64,000 nt of DNA from Chrysochromulina parva (lineage: Eukaryota; Haptophyta; Prymnesiales; Chrysochromulinaceae). Below, one piece after another: positions 1 to 9,601 of the stretch. Under the pieces are notes generated by a model. The model was not told the DNA's origin. It saw only the letters and a list, made by a program, of their open reading frames with translations, and searched no databases. Positions within the stretch are counted from its first letter, which is position 1; each line of letters opens with the position of its first letter. A program made the translations under genes and the position numbers. The DNA is taken from the NCBI GenBank assembly GCA_002887195.1, contig PJAB01000006.1:1-64000 (forward strand). The letters run 5' to 3'.

Positions 1-2
1 AA

Positions 3-119
3 ACGTGCAGCATATCGCCTTCCCGCGTGGTCCCCCACCGCAGTACTACCGATACTCGAGGCAGCTTAACTTCGCTGTTCGGATGGGAAGCGGTGACCCT
101 GCCTGATGTGGCCGCACGT
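3..119 (-). rRNA. 5S ribosomal RNA
   Basis: Read on the minus strand, this 117-nt stretch has the 5S layout. The two ends pair over nine bases (ACGTGCGGC with GCTGCACGT, one G-T wobble). The conserved loop B/C region CCATCCGAAC...GAAGTTAAGC, which also holds the Pol III box A, is present near 58-82, and GTAGTACTG...GGGGGACC follows on the 3' side. The RNA ends at the window edge, where the minus strand reads TTT, probably the start of the Pol III terminator. It lies head to head with the PRORP gene, so the most upstream ATG of that reading frame (106) falls inside the 5S gene and is unlikely to be used. Part of a tandem 5S array cannot be excluded because the left flank is missing. Confidence 0.85.
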
Positions 120-165
120 AATAAAGGAGGGAGAAAAGTCATTTATAAAGCATCTACTTTTTGCA

Positions 166-2730
166 ATGCACTTCCTTCTTTCACAAGTCCCTCCACCGCC
201 GCGATGTAGCCTCCTGCCCACATCAGAGCGGTCTTTTGCAGTGTCGCCCCAGACCGAAATCCAGCATCAAGAGCTGCACCACCAGAGAGCCCCCCCTTCG
301 AAATCCTCGTCGCCTTTGCATAGGCACTTCGCCATTCTGAGAGCAGTGCGCCTCGCGGCGAGACCCCGCGCGTCGCCGTCGCTGTTTGCGCTCTCGTCGC
401 CGCTCGCGCCGCGCCGCCTCACCTTCTCCAAGACCGACCGCCTCCTCGAGTACCAGAAGTGGTACATGTCGCTCCCCTCGACTGCCGATGCGAGCGCGGT
501 CAACGAGACGCTCTGGCCGCCGCGAGACAAGCAGGCGCGCCGGCTGTGGCACGAGCTGCAGCGGTTCAAGAAGCAGCAGATGGGCGGCGCCAAGAGCCAC
601 ATCCTCGACTTGCCGCCGCAGAGCAGCTACCTGCGCGCGTGCACGCACCACTACGCCAAGCTCCTCGGCCTCGCCACCGAGACGCAGGCCAGCGGCAACG
701 GGCGTGCTGTGCGCGTCACCTTCGACGCGGCGACGGCCGGCAGCGCGCTCGGAGAGCTCGAGTTCTCCGCCGCCGCCCTGAGAAAGCGCAAGGAGCCGCC
801 GGACGCGCAGCCCGACGATAACGCCGACGACGACGGCGAGAAGGCCGACGACGGCGCATCACCGCGCCCCGAGGACGGGTCGAGCGGCGGCGCTGGCACG
901 AGCGGCGGCGCTGGCACGAGCGGCGGCGCTGGCACGAGCGGCGGCGCTGGCACGAGCGGCGGCGCTGGCGTGAGCGGCGGCGGCGAGGGCGCGCCCGCGT
1001 CTTCATCGGACGCGTCGGACGCGGCGCTCGAGCGCCATCGGCTGAAGAAGGCGTTCACCTCGCGCATCTCCAAGTGCGTCAAGACCAACGACACGGCTGC
1101 AGCGACGGCCGCGTGGCGAGAGCTCGTCGCGAGCGGGATCGCGCCGCCGACGGACGTGTGCTCCACGCTACTGCACATCTACGCGTCGGCGCCGCAGCCG
1201 CTGCTCGCAGAGGCGCTCGAGGTCTTCGTCGCCGCCCAGAAGCAGGCCGCGCCCGCAGAGCCGATGTGGAGTGGCATCATCAAGCTGCACTGCGCGGCGG
1301 GCGACCCAACAGCGGGCCTCGCACGCATCGAGGAGATGATCGCCGCGGGCGTCGCGCCGCGGCTGCGCTCCTTTTCGCCCATCATTAGCGCGGCGTGCGA
1401 GGCGCGAGATCATGAGCTCGCCGAGCGCTGTGTCGAGCTCGTCGAGGCGCGTGCAACCGAGTATAATCTCGCACTATCTCCATCGGAGCACGTGGAGCTG
1501 CTCCGGCTCGCGCTGTACCGGGCGGCGGCGACGGCGGCGACGGCGGCGACGGCGGCGGCGACGGCGACGACGGCGGCGAGCTCGCGAGCTGCGGCGCCCG
1601 CGACTCAAGCGACGTTCGACGTAAATGGTGGCGGCGCTCCGGCCGGAGTGCTCGAGGCGGCGCTTCGCCGGATGATGGTCGACGCGCCGCAGCTCGCGCC
1701 GAGCCACGTGGACCGTGTCCTCGAGTCCTTTCGGGAGTACGGGCCGCAAGCGCGCTGGGTGGCGGTGCCCTGCGCCACAGACGCGCGCGGCGAGTGCTCG
1801 TACAGCGGGGTGACGCTCGCGCCGGCGCTCATTGACGAAGCCGAGCGCGCCGAGCTTCGGCGTCTCATTCCACAGCTCGTGGGCGCACGGATCAAGGCGA
1901 CCGAGTTCGCCAAGTTTGCCCAGTGGATCGAGCGCGAGCTCGTACGTGCCGGGCCGTTCGACTACGTGCTCGACGGCGCCAACATTGGCTTCTTTGGCTG
2001 CTCCAAGGTCGAAAAGGCGCGTCGGCTCGCCAAGGCAGCGAGCGCCGTTGTGAGCGCCGGGGCCCACCCACCCTCGATCGAAGCGACGGCGGAGGCGACG
2101 GCGGAGGCCCACGCGAGCAGCGGCGGCGGCAAGGGCGGCGGCCGCGGCGGCGGCAAGGGCGGCGGCCGCTTCGAGGGCAAGGGAGGCGGCGGCGCTGGCG
2201 CTGGCGCTGGCGCCCACACGGGCAGCACCTTGAACCACCATCAAATCGACTGGCTGCTCGAGCACGTACGTCGCGCGTCGCCTGATGCGCGCGTCCTGCT
2301 GGTGCTACACACTTCCCACACGGCGGCCGACTCCCTCGCCCCCGCGGCGGCGGCGATCGTGCACCGGTGGCGCGCCGAGGGTGTTTTATTCGAAACGCCG
2401 GCGGGCATGAACGACGACTGGTACTGGCTCCATGCCGCCGTCGCGTCGGGTCCGGGGTGCAAGGTCGTCTCAAACGACGAGATGCGTGACCACACATTTG
2501 GCCTGATGGACTCGCGTGTGTTTGCAAAGTGGCGCGAGCGGCACGTGGTCCACTTTGACATCCCGGGCGGCACGACGGCCGCGGCCGCGGGCCTCAAGCC
2601 TGCGCTGCTGCCGCCGCTGCCATACTCGCATGTGATGCAGGAGCATCCGAGCGGCTGCTGGCACGTGCCATGCGCAGAGCAGCACCCGAACGGCTGGGTA
2701 TGCGTCCAGCGCCGGGAGGACCTCCTGTGA
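166..2730 (+). CDS. Protein-only RNase P (PRORP) with R3H domain
   Basis: Predicted to remove tRNA 5' leaders as a single-protein RNase P, in an organelle or the nucleus. The NYN metallonuclease signature is complete: DGANIG at 1972-1989, NDDWYW at 2410-2427 and NDEMRDH at 2473-2493 supply the aspartates that bind metal in PRORP. A PPR-like helical region (about 1060-1500) precedes it. A split zinc site is visible as two Cys near 1767-1800 plus WH and WVC close to the C-terminus, as in the family. Unusual parts: an R3H-like segment (LDLPPQSS then RxxxH, about 605-725), five 18-bp repeats encoding SGGAGT (883-972), and a Gly/Lys/Arg-rich insert (about 2110-2215) inside the nuclease domain. The frame is open from 106, but that ATG lies in the 5S gene; ATG 166 is preferred. 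The basic, Ser/Arg-rich N-terminus could be a targeting peptide. No intron is needed. Confidence 0.9.
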   Translation: MHFLLSQVPPPPRCSLLPTSERSFAVSPQTEIQHQELHHQRAPPSKSSSPLHRHFAILRAVRLAARPRASPSLFALSSPLAPRRLTFSKTDRLLEYQKWYMSLPSTADASAVNETLWPPRDKQARRLWHELQRFKKQQMGGAKSHILDLPPQSSYLRACTHHYAKLLGLATETQASGNGRAVRVTFDAATAGSALGELEFSAAALRKRKEPPDAQPDDNADDDGEKADDGASPRPEDGSSGGAGTSGGAGTSGGAGTSGGAGTSGGAGVSGGGEGAPASSSDASDAALERHRLKKAFTSRISKCVKTNDTAAATAAWRELVASGIAPPTDVCSTLLHIYASAPQPLLAEALEVFVAAQKQAAPAEPMWSGIIKLHCAAGDPTAGLARIEEMIAAGVAPRLRSFSPIISAACEARDHELAERCVELVEARATEYNLALSPSEHVELLRLALYRAAATAATAATAAATATTAASSRAAAPATQATFDVNGGGAPAGVLEAALRRMMVDAPQLAPSHVDRVLESFREYGPQARWVAVPCATDARGECSYSGVTLAPALIDEAERAELRRLIPQLVGARIKATEFAKFAQWIERELVRAGPFDYVLDGANIGFFGCSKVEKARRLAKAASAVVSAGAHPPSIEATAEATAEAHASSGGGKGGGRGGGKGGGRFEGKGGGGAGAGAGAHTGSTLNHHQIDWLLEHVRRASPDARVLLVLHTSHTAADSLAPAAAAIVHRWRAEGVLFETPAGMNDDWYWLHAAVASGPGCKVVSNDEMRDHTFGLMDSRVFAKWRERHVVHFDIPGGTTAAAAGLKPALLPPLPYSHVMQEHPSGCWHVPCAEQHPNGWVCVQRREDLL
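883..972 (+). repeat. 18-bp coding minisatellite in PRORP
   Basis: Five in-frame copies of an 18-bp unit encoding Ser-Gly-Gly-Ala-Gly-Thr, the last ending in Val. They form a flexible linker between the R3H-like and PPR regions. Copies are nearly identical, so copy number may vary between strains. Confidence 0.9.
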
Positions 2731-3215
2731 CCCGACCGTCTCAGCCACAGCCGGGTGGAGTGAACGGTGAAGCGATTCCACAATATGATTCGGAACGTAG
2801 TTGGTGGGTGCTGGGTGTGAGGCTTGTACTCGTACTACGTATATACTTCTCCGCTTCCGACCCAAAACGAAGGAAAGGAGTAACACAGCGCGGGAATAGC
2901 ACGCTTCCAGTTCCAGTGAGTTGCGACTTGTCTTCCGCGCGGCTTTGCGACGCGAACCGAACTGGACGCTACGCCCCGCCGAGGACACGACACCACAGTG
3001 CAGCGGCACCCGCAACAGCAGTCAGCAGCACACTGCCCATCGCACACCGCATCCCACGGCGCGGACGGGTTCTCTAACCCACGTAGATGCGGCACTGGCC
3101 GCTGAGGTCTGTCCCTGTGACGCTACCTCGACTCCTAAACAATCAACAGCGCCGCGTCTCATCTTCTCATCTCGCCCTCGACGTCCGCGGACTAATTGCA
3201 GCGTCTAATCGCTAT
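2731..3215. other. Convergent intergenic region
   Basis: A 485-bp stretch between the 3' ends of PRORP (+) and the kinase gene (-). I see only short reading frames with unbiased codons and no RNA gene or transposon. It should hold both 3' UTRs. Confidence 0.6.
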
Positions 3216-5139
3216 CTAATCGAGGGCGCCACCGGGTGGCGGCGGCAAAGCTCCAGCTTTAGGTGGCGGCGGCGGCAGCAAAGCTCCAGCTTTAGGTGGC
3301 GGCGGCGGCGGCAAAGCTCCAGCTTTAGGTGGCGGCGGCGGCAGCAAAGCTCCAGCTTTAGGTGGCGGCGGCGGCAGCAAAGCTCCAGCTTTCGGTGGCG
3401 GCGAGGCGACAAAGTCGCCGAAATCGTCGTCGTCGTCCTCGACGATGCCTGTGCCTGGAGGCTGCGATCCTGCACTGAAAGCGCCAAAGGCGTCTTTTGG
3501 CACGCCCCCCTCCATTGTGGTTGGTTGGGGCGTCACGCCGCCCTCCGATGGGGTTGTTTCTGGCGTCTGTGAGGTCTGCTTGGCCGCGCCTGACACGCTC
3601 TGCACCGGCTTCTGTTCGTCAAATGCGTCGAACGCCGGGAACTCGTAGCTGCCGCCCTCGACGAACAGCGCCTCTTCGCTCTTCACTGACGAACCTTTGA
3701 CGAACAGCGCCTCGTCACTCCTCTTGGCGGACGCAGCGGGGGCGAGTCGCACGCGCACCACAGCACCAAAAGCGGCGGGATCCTCGTCGTCGTCGTCCTT
3801 GCCGTCGTCGTCCTCGGCCTCCACCGTGGCAGCTGCAGCTGCTGCCGGCGCAACGGTAATGGAGAGGAGGACCAACCTCGAGATGGTGCCCGCATCGGCG
3901 CCGTCGGGCAGACCGTCCAAGGGGGCCTTAAAGTCGACGTCGAACTCGGCAAACGCTGCATCAAAGGTGGCGGTGGCGGCGGCGGATGATGATGAGGATG
4001 GTTCGGGCGATGGCTCCTGAGGTGTTGTCATCGTCGTCGTCGGCGGCGGCGGTGTCGGCGGCGGCGGTGTCGGCGGCGGCTGCGATGCCTGCGTCGGCGC
4101 GGGGCTCGATGCAGGGTCGGCCAACGCGGCGCGCAGCTTGCGCACCGCGGCCAGCACGTCGGCAGCCGCCGGGCGAAGGGTAGGGTCGGGGGCGAGAAGC
4201 GCACGGATGAGCCTCTGCACACTGGAAGGGTGGGACGGAGTCACTGGGATGGTGTACGCCGCATTCAGGATTTGGAGCGAGGACGAGTCCTTGAACGGGT
4301 GGTCGATGTAGCAGAGCGAATAAAGGATGCAGCCGAGAGCCCATACGTCCACCTTCTCGCCCACCTCTTGATTGCGGTACAGGTCGACCATCTCGGGCGC
4401 GCGGTACCTGATAAGATGGAGGCCATCAAAGGTCATCACAGAGCCACACAGAGCCCATCAAAAGGCGCTGGGAGCATCTCGGGCGCGCGGCTTACATGAG
4501 GGTTGAGTACTTGTGTATGCGCTCTTCCTCGATAGCAGCCTCTTTGCGAGTGCGCGTCGCGCTGAGCTTCGTAGTGACCGCCGAGCCAAAGTCGCACAGG
4601 ACGTACCGCCCATCGGCCGTGCCCAGCACATTTTCGAGCTTCAGATCGCGATGGGTCACGGGCGGCGAGAGTGCATGCATGTGCGCAATCGAGGCCACTG
4701 CCTCCTCAAAGATCGCGAGGACGCGCAGAATGGGCAGCGGCTCGCGCTTGTCGAAGGCCCCGCTCTTGCCTTTCTGGTACAGCAGGTCGATCAGGCTGCC
4801 ATTCGGGCACATCTCGAGCAGCATCCAGTACTCGGTGGCGTTGCGGACCGTGGGAGATGGCCGATTCATCGTACCGTACATTTGCACGAAGCCCCGATGA
4901 CCGGCGAGCTGCTGCAACACACGCATCTCCATCTCGGCAATCTGGCGTGTGTCCGCATCTTGAGCAAGCACCTTTTTCACGGCAAATTGCCTGGCGCCCG
5001 ACACTTCTTTGGCCGCGTAGACGTAAGAATAGCCACCTTCGGCAAGCTGCCTTGTTGTCGCAACAGTTATGCCCGAGCCCTCGAAGACTATCTTCTCGGC
5101 ATCGAATCCGCTCGTTAGTTTCTTGAGGTAACTGAACAT
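3216..5139 (-). CDS. NAK-family Ser/Thr kinase (AAK1/GAK/Ark1-like)
   Basis: Two exons, 5139-4496 and 4407-3216, give 611 residues. Exon 1 holds the glycine loop (EGGYSYVY), the catalytic Lys (FAVKK), HRDLKLENVL and DFG (LCDFGSA). The splice joins YSTLM to YRAPEMVDLY, the activation-segment end typical of AAK1/GAK/Ark1 kinases, which phosphorylate clathrin adaptor subunits. The C-terminal tail is long and disordered, with FDAFDE, DAFGAF and DDFGDF (3405-3443), the last matching the gamma-ear binding motif of AP-1/GGA adaptors. It ends in tandem PPPPPPKAGAL units (about 3235-3400). The start ATG at 5139 opens MFSYLKKLTSGF just before the kinase domain; the frame stays open further 5' but the extra residues look non-coding. 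A role in vesicle coat traffic is inferred from family and tail motifs. Confidence 0.9.
3235..3400 (-). repeat. Proline-rich coding repeat (PKAGAL units)
   Basis: At least five tandem units of about 33-36 bp, each encoding five or six prolines followed by KAGAL(L). They form the C-terminal end of the NAK-type kinase. Poly-proline of this kind may bind SH3 or profilin, but that is not shown by the sequence. Confidence 0.85.
4408..4495 (-). other. Intron of kinase gene with exon-duplicating 5' end
   Basis: An 88-bp GT-AG intron, donor AT|GTAAGC and acceptor TATCAG|GTACCG, phase 2. Sixteen bases just inside the donor (4475-4490 on the plus strand) are identical to the first coding bases of the next exon (4389-4404). 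The copies differ by two extra bases next to the donor. This suggests the intron began as a short tandem duplication. Confidence 0.85.
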
Positions 5140-5389
5140 GACGCTGACAACGCTCTGTGCCACAGCCACCGTGTACTCGAAACCGCGGGTGCACGCACTG
5201 CGGGTGCTACCCAAGCAACTACCGCAGAGCACAGAGAGGAGTGCAAAAGTTCGCGATCCGCACAGCGGCACTTGGTTTATGTGTGAAAGTGATTGAGAGA
5301 CTGATTGGGTCGAAAGTTGCGAGCGATAAATCACAGAGACATTCACATTCACACATACACACACGGCGGGAACCGCACGGGGGCGGTCT

Positions 5390-7395
5390 CTAGACAAGTA
5401 CCTGTACGCCGCCTGCACGTGGGGCGCCGCCGCGTCCTCCACTGCCGCGGCCTCCTCTGCCGGCCGCAGCCGGAGTGCTCAGCGGAGTCACACGTCGCCC
5501 ACTAGCCGCCCCTACCCCGGGCCCGCCGCCGCCAGCGACGAGCTCTGCAAGTTGCGGCACCGTCCTTGGCGACTGCGCTGAGAGTGAAGAGTCGCGAACT
5601 GCTGTGCCTGTGGGCTGCTGCACGGAAGGGTCGAGCGTGGTGCGTCGTATGCGGCTATGGAGCTCGCGGTAGTCGATCTGGCCTGAGCCGTCCGTGTCGA
5701 GCACGGCGAAGATGGCGTCCACCGTCGAGCTGGGTGCCGCGGGCACACCGAGCGTGTGCACCGCCGCGCGCCACTCGGTCGCGTCGATGAACCCGTTGCC
5801 ATCCGTGTCGATCTTGCGGAAGAGGTCAATGGAGCGATCGAGAGATTGAGCCATGCGCGTCTTGATTTGGCTGAGGAGAGTCTTGAGGGCGTCGACCGGT
5901 AAGTCGTGAGCTCGAGCGACCGTGTGCACGTTGCGCTCCTCGACTAGATCGTCCTCTTCACGCTCAAGCTTGTCCAAATTAGGCATACGTTCTATTAAAG
6001 GCATTGGCCGCAGAGGGCGTTTGCGCGCCTCAAAGGCTTGCAGAGGTGCCGCGGCAGATGGTGCATCGGATGGTGCAGCGGCAAGTCGTCCTGCTGCACG
6101 GGTGTTGCGGCTGGGGGTGACGCCGGCTGCGCGCGGGGCGGCGCTTGGGCCGGCGGCCGAGCACGGCGTCTGGCGCGGCGGTTGGCGCGCCTTGGGCACC
6201 GGCGTTGGAAGCGCCTTCTCAGTCATCATCTCGGCCTTCACCCCGTTTCTCTCCACCATGAGCATCAGCTCAGCCTTCGCCTCGTTGGACACGGCGCGCT
6301 CATACTCGATGAACGTGATCTTGCTCGTTCCGTCGCTCGTTGGGCCCGGCAGCCTACCGGTCTCTTCGAGCTTGCGTACGAGCGCGACCACCTCTCGAAA
6401 GCCCTTGGACTCTGCCTGACCCAGGAGCGCCTCGAGTTCACCGTCGGCCTTGAGCGCCGTGCCGAGCTCCTTCCGGTCGATGGAGCCGCTGCCGTCCGTA
6501 TTCATCATGTCGAAGATCACGCGCACGCGGCTCGTGGCATCCGCAACGGCCCGAAGCCCCTCGGCCTGCACCTCCGCCGGACTCTTGGGCGCCGTCTCTG
6601 CCGCCGCTGTCCCTGCCTCCGCCGTCCCTGCCGCCGCCGTCCCTGCCTCCACCGTCCCTGCCGCCGCCGTCCCTGCCGCCGCCGTCCCTGCCGCCGTCGG
6701 TGCCGCCTTTTCAAGCGCGGCCTTCTCGGCCGCTGCCTTCTGGGGTACGTCTTTCTTCACGTCTTTCTTCTCGGTAGCCTCAAGCGCCGTGGCCCCCGCC
6801 CTCTCGGCTTCCGTGAGCGGCGATCGCGGTGGCGAACCGCGCTGTGGCGAGCGTGAGGCCACGTCAGAGGCAACGGACTTGCCGTACCCGCCGTGCTCGA
6901 GGTCGTCTGAGCGCCCACCTTGCGCGCCGAGCAGCCCCTGAGCCCCCTCAGCCTTCGGCGAGCACCGAGCGCAGCAAGGGCAGCACTTGCACAGGAGCCG
7001 CAGCAGCAGCAGCAGCAGCAGCCGCAGCGGCCACATGCCCACGCTCGCACGCAGCAAGCACAGGAGCAGGAGCAGAGCGCCCACGACGGCGCTCGCATAC
7101 TCGAGGCTCGTGTGCGAGACCCACCATGCCTCGGCGCTCGAGACGCTCGGGACGACGCTCTTTGTCTGATCGTGCGTGAGGACCACAGCCAGCCGTTCCA
7201 CAGCCAGCCGTTCCACAGCCAGCCGTTCCACAGCCAGCCGTTCCACAGCCAGCCGTTCGGGACGACGTGGTGGCATCGGTGGCGGCGGCGACGGTGGCGA
7301 TGGCGGCGGCGGCGGCGGCGGCGACGGTGGCGATGGCGGCGGCGGTGGCGGCGGCGACGGTGGTGATGGCGGTGGCGGTGGCGGCGGCGGCGGCG

Positions 7396-7427
<32 letters not shown>

Positions 7428-8716
7428 GAGGGTGCCGGTGATGGTGATGGCGATAGCGGTGGTGGCTTTGGCAGCGGTGGCAGCATCGGCGTTGAGAGTG
7501 GTGGCGGTGATGGTGATGGCGGCGTTGGCGAGGGTGGTGGCGGTGATGGCCGTGGCGGTGATGGTGATGGCGGTGGCGGTGATGGTGATGGCGGTGGCGG
7601 TGATGGTGATGGCGGCGACGGCGAGGGTGGTGGCGGTGATGGAGATACCGGTGGCGGCGGCTGTAGCAGGGAGGGCGGCAGCAGCATCGGCGACGTGAGC
7701 TTGACCACGACGGGTGATGTAGGAGGTAGCGGAGGCCAAAGAGGTGTGGGAGACGATGGAGGTGGCGGGGCCGGTCGCGGTGGCGAGGGCGGCGGCTGCC
7801 CCGGCGGTGGAGATGGCGAAGGAGGTGGCGGGGCCGGTGGCGGTGGCGAGGGCGGCGGCTGCCTCGGCGGTGGAGATGGCGAAGGAGGTGGCGGGGCCGG
7901 TGGCGGTGGCGAGGGCGGCGGCTGCATCGGCGGTGGTGGTGAGGGCATCGGAGGTGGCGGCGGCATCGGAGGCGGCGTCGATGGCGGTTCCGGTGGCGGC
8001 AGCGGCGGCTCTGGCATCATCGGCGGTGAGGGTGGTGAAGCCATGAAGACGCTGGTCGTGGCGGCGATGTAAATGGCAGCTGCGAGGCACGAAAAGCAGC
8101 ACAGGCCCCAACGCTGAGTGGTAGTGAACTTGAACTTCAGATTGAAGCCGCCGCACTTGATGCTACATGTGTCGTCCTGTTCGACGTCCCACTGCTGCAA
8201 CCCAGCCTTACCACGTTGGCGAACTGCATCAATTGTCGATTGGAACAAGGCTCCTTGGACGCGGGTGCGCGAGCTCATCACACCTGTCCGTCGCAAGCTT
8301 TGAAGCTTTTCAATTGCGAGCTCTTGCTCCTCATCCTGCTCGAACTCTTTCTCTAGCATAGCTAGACGATGAGCGTCTTCCTGAGCCTGCTGGTCTCGCG
8401 ACCGAGTGGCAGGGCTGAAAAAGCCAGTCGATTCGGGCGACCGACCAGCAGGGCTGAAGAAGCCAGTCGATTCGGGCGACCGACCAGCAGGGCTGAAGAA
8501 GCCAGTCGATTCGGGAAGATCCTGAGAGTCGGGCAAAGAGTAGGCCAAATCTTCCGAGGGTAGACCGAAGATTACGTTCTTGGAGCGCTGGCTGGCCACT
8601 CCAAGTGAGCCACGACGATTCAATGGAGAGCCCGATCTATTGCTTCTGGTCTCAGAGATGTTCCCGACGAGGCTTTTCGAACCTCGCTGGCTAGCAACTC
8701 CAGGTACACTCTCCAT
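5390..8716 (-). CDS. Two-pass membrane protein: extensin-like loop and EF-hands
   Basis: A 1108-residue protein of unknown family. The N-terminal part is Ser/Arg-rich with three ESTGFFSPAGRSP copies (about 8407-8517). A first membrane segment (LAAAIYIAATTSVFM, about 8045-8110) is followed by about 260 residues dominated by SPPPP/SPSPP runs like hydroxyproline-rich cell-wall proteins, then five VERLA repeats (7184-7258). A second hydrophobic stretch (about 6985-7120) is rich in Leu and ends in a Cys cluster (CKCCPCCARC). The C-terminal half has EF-hand loops NTDGSGSIDRKE (first position Asn), DTDGNGFIDATE and DTDGSGQIDYRE; the last two are canonical. The simplest topology puts the Pro-rich loop outside and the calcium-binding domains in the cytosol. 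ATG 8716 is the first Met. A wall-to-calcium sensor role is speculative. Confidence 0.75.
7184..7258 (-). repeat. 15-bp coding repeat (VERLA x5)
   Basis: Five perfect 15-bp copies lie at the end of the proline-rich loop of the EF-hand membrane protein. The perfection at the DNA level points to recent expansion. Confidence 0.9.
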
Positions 8717-8850
8717 CGCGCTCTCCTCCGGCGTCCTATTGCTGCAGCCGGCTGCAGGGGACTCAAATGCTAGTTGAGTCCAAATGTGCGCTCACCATGG
8801 CGCTCGTTCTTCTTCTTCTCCAAATTGGATTAAACACGTCAGTCGGCCCT

Positions 8851-8869
8851 TCAGTTCAGTTCAGTTCAG
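8851..8869. repeat. TCAGT pentanucleotide array
   Basis: Nearly four copies of TCAGT sit upstream of the minus-strand EF-hand membrane protein gene. Other 5' regions in the window carry a different pentamer, CTTGA. Confidence 0.85.
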
Positions 8870-9417
8870 AAAGAAAGACTGTACAGTAACTGTAGTTGGA
8901 TTGGCCAAAAAAAACCCACTCTGGACCGGGGAATCCCCCACGGCTAGCGCCGCGATCCGACATCCCGACCAGCTGCGCGAGATTTTGACCCGTGTCCCGC
9001 CTTGGGCCGGGGTTGGGGGAGAGTAGGGTTTCACAACTACTCAGTTTTACAGGTAGGTAGCCAATTACCCTATGGTGTGTCAACATGGTGGACCACGGAC
9101 AACCACTAGCGTAAATATCTTTCAACTTTCTCAATCGCCCCCGGCACGAGTAGAGCGCCACACAAGGGCGAAGGGGCGCCGCACCTCCTTTCTTACGAGC
9201 TCGCTCCGCTCACTCACTCACCGGTCATGGATGCATGGTGCATCCGCATGCCAAGACCGAAGACGAGAGCCGTCCGATCTCCGATGCAGCCCTACTTTAG
9301 AACGTCCAAGTACCAAGCTCATCCCCGCGAGCACGACCTACCCACGACCGACTACCAAGCGCTCAGCGCAGCGCTTAACCCAGAAAAGCCTCACTCAGCC
9401 CCACCCTGATGCTCAGC

Positions 9418-9455
9418 CCAATTGGTAGGTAGCTCGGTCAGTTACTAATCTCTCT
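9418..9455. repeat. Dispersed 38-bp element, copy 1
   Basis: CCAATTGGTAGGTAGCTCGG and the following bases to AATCTCTCT match a second copy at 40392-40430, with about four substitutions and one indel. It is intergenic in both places. It could be a remnant of a mobile element or a shared regulatory sequence. Confidence 0.6.
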
Positions 9456-9601
9456 CTCTCTCCCATGCTCAGCCCAAGCCCCCACGCTTTTGCCGCCCAC
9501 GATGGCGCATGCAACCAAAGTTCCCGAGCGCCACGGGGAGTGCCAACAAGCAAGTCGAGGTCGCCGTTGAGAAGCGAGCGCGCCATGGCGATTCCCCATG
9601 C

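Larger units (their letters stand above)
8717..9601. other. Intergenic region with short repeats
   Basis: An 885-bp gap between two minus-strand genes. It holds (TCAGT)n at 8851-8869, about 135 bp upstream of the EF-hand membrane protein, and one copy of a dispersed 38-bp element at 9418-9455. Open frames here have no recognisable protein features. It should contain the promoter of the 8716 gene and the 3' UTR of the 13456 gene. Confidence 0.6.

Noticed and set aside
3235..3400. Regular repeats that could suggest a CRISPR array
   Set aside because: They are in-frame coding repeats of the kinase tail without variable spacers.
6948..8156. 402-codon minus-strand frame rich in Ala/Thr/Ile and 298-codon plus-strand Gly-rich frame over the same region
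   Set aside because: Both are shifted or antisense readings of the proline-rich loop of the EF-hand membrane protein.
9072..9428. 118-codon plus-strand frame in an intergenic region
   Set aside because: Short, low-complexity, no protein features, and it overlaps the region expected to hold a promoter and a 3' UTR.
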